From Planctomycetaceae bacterium (GTDB lineage: Bacteria > Planctomycetota > Planctomycetia > Pirellulales > Pirellulaceae), in the NCBI GenBank assembly GCA_027487485.1, contig JAIYDN010000009.1, positions 62,001 through 126,000 of the forward strand: a stretch of DNA of 64,000 nt. Direction: 5' to 3'. The notes beneath the pieces were generated by a model, which saw only the letters and a list, made by a program, of their open reading frames with translations, was not told the DNA's origin and made no database searches. Below are positions 35,577 to 43,914 of this stretch, in pieces. The position numbers and the translations under genes were made by a program. Every line of letters begins with the position of its first letter. The first letter of the stretch is position 1.

Positions 35577-36179
35577 ATGCCAATGATCCCTTATGTCATC
35601 GAAAAGAGCGGCCGAGAAGAGCGCGTATACGATGTTTACAGTCGACTTCTCAAAGACCGCATCATCTTTTTGGGAACTCAAGTCGACGACGACGTAGCCA
35701 ACGCCTTGGTTGCTCAGATGTTGTTTTTGCAGTCGGATGATCCGAAGGCGGACATCCACTTGTACATCAACAGCCCAGGTGGAAGCGTCACCGCAGGAAT
35801 GGCAATCTACGATACGATGCAGTTCGTTTCGTGCGATGTCGCAACCTACTGCATCGGCCAGGCTGCCTCCATGGGGGCCGTTCTGTTGACCGCTGGTGCG
35901 AAGAACAAGCGTTATTCGCTGCCAAACTCGAGAATTATGATTCACCAACCCTTGGCTGGTATGCAAGGAACTGCGGAAGAAATCTCGATTCACCTCAATG
36001 AGTTCCAGCGAACAAAGCGACGGCTCAATGAAATCTTGATCCGGCACTGTGGTCAGGATCTTGATACGATCGAGAAGGACACCGATCGGGATCGATTTAT
36101 GGATCCTGAAGAAGCGGTGACTTACGGATTAATCGACAAAGTCGTTGCTTCCATGCCTAGAGTTGAGCCAGCTTCCTAG
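35577..36179 (+). CDS. clpP: ATP-dependent Clp protease proteolytic subunit, second copy
   Basis: A 200-aa ClpP with a canonical active site: serine in [13 protein letters not shown], histidine in [10 protein letters not shown] and aspartate in KDTDRDRFM. It works with a Clp ATPase (not in this window) to degrade unfolded proteins. The ATG at 35577 gives a normal N terminus ([20 protein letters not shown]). It is in the same operon as the first clpP and the transcript ends at a hairpin about 115 bp downstream. Residues around the active site differ enough from the first copy to suggest division of labour rather than recent duplication. Confidence 0.96.
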   Translation: MPMIPYVIEKSGREERVYDVYSRLLKDRIIFLGTQVDDDVANALVAQMLFLQSDDPKADIHLYINSPGGSVTAGMAIYDTMQFVSCDVATYCIGQAASMGAVLLTAGAKNKRYSLPNSRIMIHQPLAGMQGTAEEISIHLNEFQRTKRRLNEILIRHCGQDLDTIEKDTDRDRFMDPEEAVTYGLIDKVVASMPRVEPAS

Positions 36180-36292
36180 TCAAAAACCTAGATTCTGCGT
36201 TGAAGACGCTCCTTTCCCGTCGAAAGTCAAATAAACTTTCGATGACGAAGTCTTTCACGATCAACCCGGCTGAAAAGATGTTGGATTTTCAG

Positions 36293-36319
36293 TCTCCAGC
36301 CGAAATGGCTGGAGATTTT
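36293..36319 (+). terminator. Rho-independent terminator of the clpP operon
   Basis: A perfect 9-bp stem (TCTCCAGCC at 36293-36301 and GGCTGGAGA at 36307-36315) with loop GAAAT, followed by TTTT. It lies about 115 bp after the second clpP stop and separates that operon from hpf. The rest of the gap between 36180 and 36524 shows no gene. Confidence 0.85.
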
Positions 36320-36524
36320 GCCTGCCAATCTTCCGCCACTCGGATAATACACAAAGATTTTGCTGATCTTGGGTTACTCAAGCGACGGGGATTTGTGGGG
36401 TTGTAAGGAAAGGGTTACAATTCGCCGGCGATTCCATTTGTCCGGATGACAATCCCTGGTGATTGGCCCCCCTCGATGATTGGCTACGTCAAAAAGTGCT
36501 CATTTCGCTCCGTCTCCTCTTTTT

Positions 36525-36538
36525 GGAGTAACACCGTG
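36525..36538 (+). promoter_or_regulatory. Ribosome binding site deciding the GTG start of hpf
   Basis: GGAG at 36525-36528 lies seven bases before GTG at 36536. The conserved family N terminus (VQVNVSARHG) begins exactly there, so the longer upstream open frame is not the protein start. Confidence 0.85.
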
Positions 36539-36868
36539 CAAGTTAACGTTTCCGCTCGTCATGGCCACCTAAAACCCGAAGATCAGGCTATCATTGTCGA
36601 AAAGGTCGAGAAGGTCCGGCGTTTGTTCGATCGCATCAATGCGATTGAAGTCACTGTCGACTTGGAACATCTCGACAAACCGACGGTCGAAATCAATGTG
36701 TCAGCTGAACACTCGCACGATTTCGTCGCAACCACTCAATCAACTACTGTTATTTCTGCCTTGGATTTAACCATTGGCAAAGTGGAACAACAGATTCGAA
36801 AACACAAAGAAAAGGTCACGGAACACAAAGCGACCGGTGTCAAGCACGCTGGTGGCAGCGAAGTTTAG
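36536..36868 (+). CDS. hpf: Ribosome hibernation promoting factor
   Basis: A 110-aa short-form HPF/YfiA protein. The family pattern is clear: VQVNVSARHGHLKPEDQAII at the start, KVEKVRRLFDRINAIEVTVD, VEINVSAEHSHDF and a basic C-terminal helix (VEQQIRKHKEKVTEHK). It binds the decoding centre of 30S subunits and helps inactivate ribosomes in stationary phase. There is no C-terminal dimerisation domain, so it is not the long form that builds 100S ribosomes alone. It starts at a GTG with a good ribosome binding site and precedes ptsN by about 115 bp, the same neighbour pair found in the proteobacterial rpoN-hpf-ptsN region. Confidence 0.92.
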   Translation: MQVNVSARHGHLKPEDQAIIVEKVEKVRRLFDRINAIEVTVDLEHLDKPTVEINVSAEHSHDFVATTQSTTVISALDLTIGKVEQQIRKHKEKVTEHKATGVKHAGGSEV

Positions 36869-36982
36869 ATCTACAATCATCATCGTTATATTCTCTAGTT
36901 TTTTTCATCATTCGTCCTCGATACGCCAAGCCCAAGTGGTTTGGCTTCGAGGTCGCAGGTTAGTTGCAAGGGTTCCCAAGTA

Positions 36983-37459
36983 ATGAAGTTTGCTGTGTTT
37001 ATTTCCCCAAAGGCCATCCGTGCCGAATTGGCTGCAACGACAAAAGAAGGCGTTATCGCTGAATTAGTCCACGCCTTGGTCGAAGCAGGCGAAATCAAAG
37101 CTGCCGACCAGGATGACATCATCAAGGCGATCATGAAACGCGAAGAGCTAGGCAGCACAGGGATCGGTCGTGGCGTTGCCGTCCCTCATACGAAGCATGC
37201 GAGTGTCGAGAAGCTGATCGGCACCGTGGGAGTCAGCCCAACTGGTTTGGATTTTGAATCTTTGGACGGGCAGAGTGCTTCTCTGTTTTTCCTTTTGGTT
37301 TCTCCTCCGGACCGTCCTGGCGATCACTTGAGAGCGCTCGAAAACATTTCGCGACAGCTTCGCGACGAGACATTCTGCCGATTCTTGCGTCAGTCGAAGT
37401 CGCCTGACGATATCCTCCAACTTTTGGAAGAAGCTGACGGAAACCAATTCTCCGGCTAG
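36983..37459 (+). CDS. ptsN: PTS EIIA component of nitrogen/fructose type (PtsN-like)
   Basis: A 158-aa EIIA domain of the fructose/mannitol-IIANtr fold. The phosphorylated histidine is in GVAVPHTKH and the surrounding pattern (RGVAVPHTKHASVEKLIGTV, LFFLLVSPPDRPGDHL) matches PtsN. It has no EIIB or EIIC domain, so it probably regulates rather than transports. The ATG at 36983 gives the usual start; a TTG 42 bp upstream is unlikely. It is separated from HPr by only seven bases and from hpf by about 115 bp, making one transcription unit likely. Confidence 0.9.
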   Translation: MKFAVFISPKAIRAELAATTKEGVIAELVHALVEAGEIKAADQDDIIKAIMKREELGSTGIGRGVAVPHTKHASVEKLIGTVGVSPTGLDFESLDGQSASLFFLLVSPPDRPGDHLRALENISRQLRDETFCRFLRQSKSPDDILQLLEEADGNQFSG

Positions 37460-37466
37460 AAACTGT

Positions 37467-37763
37467 ATGACATCGGCCATTCAACTTTGCACAGTAACTG
37501 TTCGAAACCCGGAAGGCTTGCACATGCGACCAGCCGACAAACTGGTTCGTGCCGCATCGGGATTCCAATGCCAAATCGAACTGGAGCGAGCTGGCCAGAT
37601 CGCAGACTGTAGAAGTATATTGAGCTTGCTGACGCTAGGTGCCACCCAAGGTTCCGAACTGTTGTTGCGTGCTCAAGGACCAGACGCTGAAAAAGCCATC
37701 CAAGCTATCAGCATAATGTTTGAACAGCAGTTCGACGAAGCCAATGTTGAATCGAATACTTAG
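37467..37763 (+). CDS. HPr-type phosphocarrier protein
   Basis: A 98-aa HPr. The active histidine is in GLHMRPA and the regulatory-serine position is in CRSILSLLTLG, so both phosphorylation sites are present. Its order between EIIA and enzyme I fits a complete phosphorelay from PEP. A serine at the regulatory position could in principle be a target of an HPr kinase, but none is present in the window. The start ATG follows the ptsN stop directly. Confidence 0.94.
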   Translation: MTSAIQLCTVTVRNPEGLHMRPADKLVRAASGFQCQIELERAGQIADCRSILSLLTLGATQGSELLLRAQGPDAEKAIQAISIMFEQQFDEANVESNT

Positions 37764-37853
37764 CGCTGCTGTGAGGATCTCGGAGATCTTCGTAAACCAT
37801 TTTGTCGTTAACAGCCGCTCGACCGGCTTCCATTTCAGATAGATCGTTTCAGC

Positions 37854-39602
37854 ATGCTGGAATTGCAAGGCATAGCGGTCTCACCAGGTGTCGCGATTGG
37901 ACAAGCCCTTGTCTTCGATCGCGAAGGGTACCGTATCACACGCTGCTTGGTCGCCGTCGGAGAAGACGAACGCGAGTGGTCGCGGCTCGTCGAAGCGGTC
38001 CGCAAAGCAGACGAGAAACTGGAATTGAGTCGAGTCTCCGCGACCACCAAGCTGGGTGAAAGACTGGGCGGTATCTTCTCCGCTCAGCAGCAAGTGTTAA
38101 GGGATCCGCACTTGCAGTCCGAACTGGAAAGTCTGATTCGCAAGAAGACCTATTCGGCGGAGTATGCTGTTAGCGAGGTTTTCACCAAGTACGCAGCCGC
38201 CTTCCGTAAATCGACCAGCACCTTCCTGTCGGAGCGGGCTGCCGACGTCCGCGATGTCGAGCGTTTACTGCTGGAGTCGTTGACCGACCAGCCCATGGCA
38301 ACTTTGAAGACGTTGCCCCACGAAGCGATTGTGGTCAGTCACGATTTGACTCCAGGTGAGACAGCCGGCTTTGATCCCGAAAAGGTCCTTGGGATCTGCA
38401 CGGAAGTTGGTGGGTCGGGTGGTCATACGGCGATTGTTGCTCGAGGCATGGAGATCCCAGCCGTTGTCGGGGTCGGCAACTTCTTACATAACATTCGCAG
38501 CGGTGACGAAGTCATCGTGGATGGCCATCTGGGTCGTATCATCGTCTCGCCCGATGATGCAACGCGCGAGCACTATCAAAAGCGACGTCTCTACCGCGAA
38601 TCCATAGCAACCAAACTTCAAGAAATTCGTGACTTGCCGGCTTGCACCAGCGATGGGGTGCGGATCGAACTGATGGCGAACGTCGAGTTTCCCAACGAGG
38701 CGGCTTCCTGCATCGCACGCGGTGCGGACGGAGTTGGCCTGTACCGAACAGAGTTTCTTTACTTGGGGCACGATCAAGAGCCCACGGAAGAGGAACACTA
38801 TCAAGCATATGCGCAAGTTGTGCGCGATATGCAAAATCGTCCCGTCGTTATTCGCACACTCGACCTTGGTGCGGACAAAATGGGGATGACAAAGTTGACC
38901 GAACCCGAGAACAATCCGTTCCTCGGGTTGCGTAGTATTCGATTAAGCCTTCGGAACCCAGCGCTATTTCGAGTTCAAGCCCGCGCGATTTTGCGTGCTG
39001 CTTGCCTTGGAGATGTGCGTGTGATGTTCCCCATGATCACGACACTGGACGAGCTGCGAAGCGCCCGCTTCTTGCTCCGGTCGGTGTCGGAAGATCTTGC
39101 CGCAGAAGGTAAACACATCCAATGCCACGTGCAGGTCGGAATGATGGTCGAAGTCCCTGCTGCAGTATTGATGCTGGATCGATTCATTGATGAAATCGAT
39201 TTCGTTAGTATCGGCACCAACGACTTGACCCAGTATACGCTTGCTGTAGATCGAAGCAACGATTCCGTTGCCGACTTGTATCAAGCATGTGACCCAGCCG
39301 TTCTGAGATTAATACAAAGAACACTTCAAGTTGCGTCAGAAAAGAAAAAGTCGACCAGCGTTTGCGGTGAAATGAGCACTAATCCTGCTTACGCATTACT
39401 GCTGGTCGGAATGGGAATACGAACGCTGAGCTTAGCGCCGGCCGCAATTCCAATCCTCAAGAAAGCAATTCGATCGGTCACGATCGGCCAGTGCGAAGCC
39501 ATGGCTTGGCGAGCGCTCCGCCTTTCGACGGCCCGTGAAGTCGACGCCTTCTTGATGAATCAGTTAGCAGGGCTTGTGCCCGAAATAGTATTACAAGCAT
39601 AA
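37854..39602 (+). CDS. ptsI: Phosphoenolpyruvate-protein phosphotransferase (PTS enzyme I)
   Basis: A 582-aa enzyme I. The phosphorylated histidine lies in GGSGGHTAIVARGMEIPAVV, and the PEP-binding C-terminal part has YRTEFLYLG, VMFPMITTLDE, SIGTNDLTQYTLAVDR and VCGEMSTNPAYALLL. It takes phosphate from PEP and passes it to HPr. With EIIA and HPr beside it but no permease, the pathway appears to end on regulatory targets. There is no N-terminal GAF domain, unlike PtsP. The ATG at 37854 gives a standard N terminus. Confidence 0.96.
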   Translation: MLELQGIAVSPGVAIGQALVFDREGYRITRCLVAVGEDEREWSRLVEAVRKADEKLELSRVSATTKLGERLGGIFSAQQQVLRDPHLQSELESLIRKKTYSAEYAVSEVFTKYAAAFRKSTSTFLSERAADVRDVERLLLESLTDQPMATLKTLPHEAIVVSHDLTPGETAGFDPEKVLGICTEVGGSGGHTAIVARGMEIPAVVGVGNFLHNIRSGDEVIVDGHLGRIIVSPDDATREHYQKRRLYRESIATKLQEIRDLPACTSDGVRIELMANVEFPNEAASCIARGADGVGLYRTEFLYLGHDQEPTEEEHYQAYAQVVRDMQNRPVVIRTLDLGADKMGMTKLTEPENNPFLGLRSIRLSLRNPALFRVQARAILRAACLGDVRVMFPMITTLDELRSARFLLRSVSEDLAAEGKHIQCHVQVGMMVEVPAAVLMLDRFIDEIDFVSIGTNDLTQYTLAVDRSNDSVADLYQACDPAVLRLIQRTLQVASEKKKSTSVCGEMSTNPAYALLLVGMGIRTLSLAPAAIPILKKAIRSVTIGQCEAMAWRALRLSTAREVDAFLMNQLAGLVPEIVLQA

Positions 39603-39704
39603 ACATAATTCGTTCTCGATTTGCCAAATCTACTGCTCATGAATTACCCATCGCAGCGTTTCAGCAAGATCGATCGCGACCATTGAAAGGAACCAACGTA
39701 GCCG

Positions 39705-41414
39705 ATGAAAAAGGAAATGCTCATCAATGTCTCCCAGATGGAGGAATGCCGAATCGCATTGCTGGAGGACGGAGTTCTCGAAGAACTGTACACAGAACGG
39801 ACCAGTCAGAACAATTGGGTTGGCAACATCTATAAAGGCAAGATTGTCAATATTGAACCCAGCATTCAAGCCGCCTTCGTTGACTTCGGTGTAGGACGCA
39901 ATGGATTTCTACACATTAGCGACGTCGAAGCTCAATACTTTCGTCAAGCGGGATACGACCCAGATGAAATCATGGACGGGAACTACCCCGGTGTCGACGA
40001 TCGCGATGATGATGCGCCAGCTGACCGAAACGATGAAGACGCGGACGAAGAAGAGGAAGATGAATCCGACGAGCCAAAGCGGCGCTCAGGACGCGGAAAC
40101 GATCGGCAAGGCGGACGCCAACGAAGCAATAAGCTGCGAAGCGGAAGACCTCGCTTCAAGCCACCGATTCAAGAAATCTTCAAGCGAGGTGACGAAGTCC
40201 TCGTTCAAGTCATCAAAGAAGGGATCGGAACCAAGGGACCGACTCTCTCGACGTACATTAGCATCCCTGGTCGATACTTGGTGCTGATGCCGGCGCTGGG
40301 ACGAGTCGGCGTTAGTCGCAAAATCGAAGACGACGATGTTCGCCGTAAGCTTCGCGCCATGATGCTGGATCTGAGGCTCCCGAAAGGTGTTGGCTTCATC
40401 GTTAGAACCGCTGGTTCCGAACGCACTCGGAACGAACTTTCCAGAGACGTTGCCTACTTGCTGCGGCTATGGAAGGGAATGGTAAAACGCATCAAGAGCA
40501 CGCCAGCACCCTGCGATGTTTATGAAGAAAGTGATATTCTCATTCGAACGATTCGCGATACCTTCACCGAAGATATTGATTCCGTAGTCATCGATCATCC
40601 AGAGGCCTTCACTCGAGCCAAAGAATTCGTGGAACTGGTGATGCCCCGCGTGGCTGACCGAATCGAATTGTACGAAGGTCGAGAACCCTTGTTCTATCGC
40701 TACAAGCTAGAACAAGAAATCAATCGAATCCATCAACGTGTCGTCCCATTACGAGGTGGTGGATCCATCGTGATCGATCAAACCGAAGCTTTGGTCGCCA
40801 TCGACGTCAATAGCGGGAATTTTCGCGGTGGGGATGAAAATGCGGAAGAGAATGCATTCCACCTGAATATGTCGGCCGCTAAGGAGATCGCTCGTCAACT
40901 GCGTTTACGCGACCTAGGCGGCGTCATTGTCAATGACTTCATCGATATGCGAAAAGAATCGCATCGGCGAAAAGTCGAGAAGACGTTGCGCGATGCCATG
41001 CTCCGAGATCGTGCTCGAACTAAAATTCTTCGAACCAGCCCATTCGGCCTCGTCGAAATGACTCGGCAGCGTATCCGCCCCAGCTTCAAACGAAGTGTCT
41101 ACGAAGATTGTCCATGTTGCCGTGGACGCAGTCTCGTCAAGACCGCAGAAAGCATGTCGATTGAAGTTACTCGGTTGTTGATGATGGCCTGCCAAATGCC
41201 CAAGGCTGCCAAAGTGGTCGTCAAGGTCAATGAAAGCGTCGCATCCTATCTCAACAATCGCAAGCGTCGTGAAATCATCGAGCTTGAAGAAGCGTCGAAG
41301 GTAAGTGTTCAGATTCTTGGAAGCGATACTCCGTTCCCTGAGCATTTAGAAATGGATTGCCGCGACAGCGAAGGCGGCATGATTCCATTGCCGTTCCTGA
41401 ACGATCGAAACTAA
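39705..41414 (+). CDS. rng: Ribonuclease G/E family endoribonuclease
   Basis: A 569-aa RNase G/E catalytic core that cleaves single-stranded AU-rich RNA. The S1 domain starts at GNIYKGKIVNIEPSIQAAFV, but is interrupted by a highly acidic then basic insert (about residues 90-150, with DADEEEEDESDE followed by RRSGRGNDRQGG). Later motifs are normal: the catalytic region VAIDVNSGNFRG, IVNDFIDM, and the zinc link CPCCRGR. No RNase E-type C-terminal scaffold follows, so it is RNase G-like in length. It follows enzyme I by about 100 bp. The insert is unusual and may bind RNA or a protein partner. Confidence 0.95.
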   Translation: MKKEMLINVSQMEECRIALLEDGVLEELYTERTSQNNWVGNIYKGKIVNIEPSIQAAFVDFGVGRNGFLHISDVEAQYFRQAGYDPDEIMDGNYPGVDDRDDDAPADRNDEDADEEEEDESDEPKRRSGRGNDRQGGRQRSNKLRSGRPRFKPPIQEIFKRGDEVLVQVIKEGIGTKGPTLSTYISIPGRYLVLMPALGRVGVSRKIEDDDVRRKLRAMMLDLRLPKGVGFIVRTAGSERTRNELSRDVAYLLRLWKGMVKRIKSTPAPCDVYEESDILIRTIRDTFTEDIDSVVIDHPEAFTRAKEFVELVMPRVADRIELYEGREPLFYRYKLEQEINRIHQRVVPLRGGGSIVIDQTEALVAIDVNSGNFRGGDENAEENAFHLNMSAAKEIARQLRLRDLGGVIVNDFIDMRKESHRRKVEKTLRDAMLRDRARTKILRTSPFGLVEMTRQRIRPSFKRSVYEDCPCCRGRSLVKTAESMSIEVTRLLMMACQMPKAAKVVVKVNESVASYLNNRKRREIIELEEASKVSVQILGSDTPFPEHLEMDCRDSEGGMIPLPFLNDRN

Positions 41415-41434
41415 CTTTTTCGATTCGGTAAATT

Positions 41435-41464
41435 GCGACCGTCGGGCCCGGCCCGACGGGTCGC
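41435..41464 (+). terminator. GC-rich hairpin after rng
   Basis: A 13-bp stem (GCGACCGTCGGGC with its complement carrying one extra G) and a 3-nt loop, 20 bp after the rng stop. It lacks a T-tract, so termination is plausible but not certain; it could also block exonucleases at the 3' end. Confidence 0.5.
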
Positions 41465-41564
41465 ATCAGCATTTGTTTCCGATACAGCCTGAGGTCCAGA
41501 CGTCAGGCAACTAAGCCAACCGAAAGCACATTAACCCGACGAACTATTTGCGGAAAGTCCCTCA

Positions 41565-43034
41565 ATGAATATCGCTCTCTTGGTTCTGGTTATTCTTTAT
41601 CTATTAGGGACTTTGGCGATCGGTGCTTGGGCCGGATCTCGGGTCAAGAACACTTCCGACTTCGCTGTCGCTGGCCATCGATTGCCTCTGATCATGGTTA
41701 TCACCACCAGCTTCGCCACTTGGTTTGGTGCCGAAACGGTACTTGGCATCCCGGCAAAATTCGTGAATAGCGGCTTGCACGAAGTTGTCGAAGATCCGTT
41801 CGGGGCGTCCATGTGCTTGGTTCTGGTTGGTCTGTTTTTCGCGCAGCGACTCTACAAGATGAAACTTCTGACTATCGGCGATTACTTCCGTAATCGATTT
41901 GGGGTCACTATCGAAATTCTCTGCTCGATCTTGATCATATTGAGCTACCTGGGTTGGGTTGCGGCTCAGATCACCGCACTGGGATTGGTTTTCTCGGTTC
42001 TGTCTGGCGGTGCTATTAGTACCTCTTGGGGGATGGTCATTGGGACTGTATTGGTTCTTATCTATGTCATCATGGGTGGAATGCTTGCGGTTGTTTACAC
42101 CGACTTTGTCCAAATGATCGTATTGGTAATCGGCTTGTCGTACATTGCTTGGGTTGCTTCCGATTTGGCAGGTGGCACAGGCAAGGTGTTTGATTTAGCC
42201 AGCCAGAAGGATCTGTTTCGAATCCTGCCCGAGCCCAGCTTGAAGGCTTGGCTTTTTTACATCGGGGCTGGAATCACCATGATGATCGGTTCGATTCCAC
42301 AGCAGGATGTGTTTCAACGAGTCATGTCGGCCAAGGATCCCGAAACAGCTCGAAACGGTGCCGTTTTGGGTGGGTTGGCGTACTTGGCTTTTGCATTTGT
42401 TCCGATGTTTATCGTTGTCTCCTCGTTGATCATCATGCCTGAAGAGGCAAGAGAGCTACTTGCGAGCGAAGACACTCAAAAAGTGCTTCCGACATTGATT
42501 CTGAACCACATGCCATTCTTTGCTCAAGTTTTGTTCTTTGGCGCTTTGGTTTCTGCAATCAAGTCTACTTCCTCGGCAACTTTGTTGGCGCCATCGACCA
42601 GCTTTGTAGAAAACATACTTCGTCACTTATGGCCCAGCTTAGATGACAAGCATATGCTGAAGGCGATGCGTATTTCTATTTTTGTATTTGCATCGTTGGT
42701 GTTAACATATTCGATCTGGGTAGAAGGCAAACCGATTTATGATATGGTTTCGTCCGCATATCAAGTCACTCTTGCTGGTGCTTTCGTTCCGTTGGCATTC
42801 GGCTTGTATTGGAGCCGTGCGACGACGCAAGGGGCTTTGGCCAGTATCGTTTTTGGCGTTGGCGTTTGGCTGACGTTTACCTTGAATGAGACCTTGGGCG
42901 AAGAATTCCCTAGCCAGCTTGCGGGCTTGGGTGCAAGCGTATTGGGAATGGTGGTTGGGTCTCTATTGCCGCAATGGATTCCACATTCACCGACCAGCGA
43001 AGAAGAAACCTACACCGTCCATCCGGAAGCCTAA
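41565..43034 (+). CDS. Sodium:solute symporter family transporter
   Basis: A 489-aa integral membrane protein of the SSS family with about 13 hydrophobic helices. Recognisable pieces are the first helix (ALLVLVILYLLGTLAIGAWA), FATWFGAETVLGIPAKF, a helix with GGMLAVVYTDFVQMIVL and the motif GSIPQQDVFQRVMSAKDPE, all typical of the family. It uses the sodium gradient to take up a small solute; the substrate (sugar, amino acid, or other) cannot be assigned. The start ATG at 41565 is followed by a good hydrophobic helix. It may be separate from rng because of the hairpin between them. Confidence 0.92.
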   Translation: MNIALLVLVILYLLGTLAIGAWAGSRVKNTSDFAVAGHRLPLIMVITTSFATWFGAETVLGIPAKFVNSGLHEVVEDPFGASMCLVLVGLFFAQRLYKMKLLTIGDYFRNRFGVTIEILCSILIILSYLGWVAAQITALGLVFSVLSGGAISTSWGMVIGTVLVLIYVIMGGMLAVVYTDFVQMIVLVIGLSYIAWVASDLAGGTGKVFDLASQKDLFRILPEPSLKAWLFYIGAGITMMIGSIPQQDVFQRVMSAKDPETARNGAVLGGLAYLAFAFVPMFIVVSSLIIMPEEARELLASEDTQKVLPTLILNHMPFFAQVLFFGALVSAIKSTSSATLLAPSTSFVENILRHLWPSLDDKHMLKAMRISIFVFASLVLTYSIWVEGKPIYDMVSSAYQVTLAGAFVPLAFGLYWSRATTQGALASIVFGVGVWLTFTLNETLGEEFPSQLAGLGASVLGMVVGSLLPQWIPHSPTSEEETYTVHPEA

Positions 43035-43057
43035 AACCGCAATGAAGCATCAACTCA

Positions 43058-43651
43058 TTAGTTGGCAAACAGTTCTTTGATTTGGAGAACTGATTCGGGC
43101 GAGCACTGTGGTGCAATCGTCATCGAGGTATCCAAAATTTGAACGGTTGCATACGCACCATCTTTTGGAGATCGATGCACCGAAACCGTGCGACTTGGAA
43201 CATCCACTTGCCAGTATTCGATGATTCCTGATCGTGCATAAAGAGTTTGCTTCTCCGCACGATCAAATTGTGAGCTCGAAAAGCTGACTTCGATCAGTAG
43301 ATAAACGTCCAAAGGGTTAGGGTGCTGATCGAAGTATCGTCGCCGAGCGACCCACGCAAGATCCGGCTCTGGACAACTATGATGATCCGGAATTCGAATT
43401 GGTTTTTCAATTCGAATGGTGAATTGACTTTTCGACTGCAACACACTCCATTCAGTGAGGAAATCGATCGGGTCGGAATGCTCTGGTCCCTGAGGGTTCA
43501 TGCGGACAATCCTTCCGTTGATGAGCTCGATCTGCCCTGTCGACCCTTCGAAAGTCCCAAGTTCTACAAGCTTTTCGTATTGCGCAGTGGTTAATGGAAG
43601 AGTTGCAGGGATCGGTTCCGTATCGGAATTGTCTTGATTGATCGATGACAT
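43058..43651 (-). CDS. Uma2 family (DUF820) putative nuclease
   Basis: A 197-aa Uma2 protein of the PD-(D/E)XK nuclease-like group. It shows the start PLTTAQYEKLVELG, the substrate-adjacent IELINGRIVRMNP, the acidic CPEPDLAWV and YLLIEVSFSS then LYARSGIIEYWQVDV. Uma2 genes are highly multiplied in planctomycetes and cyanobacteria and have no agreed function. The ATG at 43651 was chosen because the longer frame before it is unlike the family. It stands convergent to the symporter and divergent from ftsK. A second member lies at 58733. Confidence 0.87.
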   Translation of the reverse strand: MSSINQDNSDTEPIPATLPLTTAQYEKLVELGTFEGSTGQIELINGRIVRMNPQGPEHSDPIDFLTEWSVLQSKSQFTIRIEKPIRIPDHHSCPEPDLAWVARRRYFDQHPNPLDVYLLIEVSFSSSQFDRAEKQTLYARSGIIEYWQVDVPSRTVSVHRSPKDGAYATVQILDTSMTIAPQCSPESVLQIKELFAN

Positions 43652-43914
43652 GGTGATGCAAAGTCGGAAAAAGTGGCTTAGGTCCCATTCGCAAAAATGT
43701 AATTGTATCACGCACAACATGGGCGAACGAACGTCCAAAAGGCGTCTTCAGAAGACACATGAAAGCGTCATCCAAGCCAATTCTTGCCTTGGGGGCGATA
43801 AAGTTTGCCGGTTATGCGGGACTCGCCTTCGTGGAAAGTCTTTAGCGTGAAGCTGGATCAATTTTGCCGAAGAGGATAAGCAAAGTGTGATTTGCCAGAT
43901 CAGGAAGACAAACG

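Noticed and set aside
35193-36047. A 284-codon minus-strand frame opposite the clpP genes
   Set aside because: Shadow of two clear ClpP genes.
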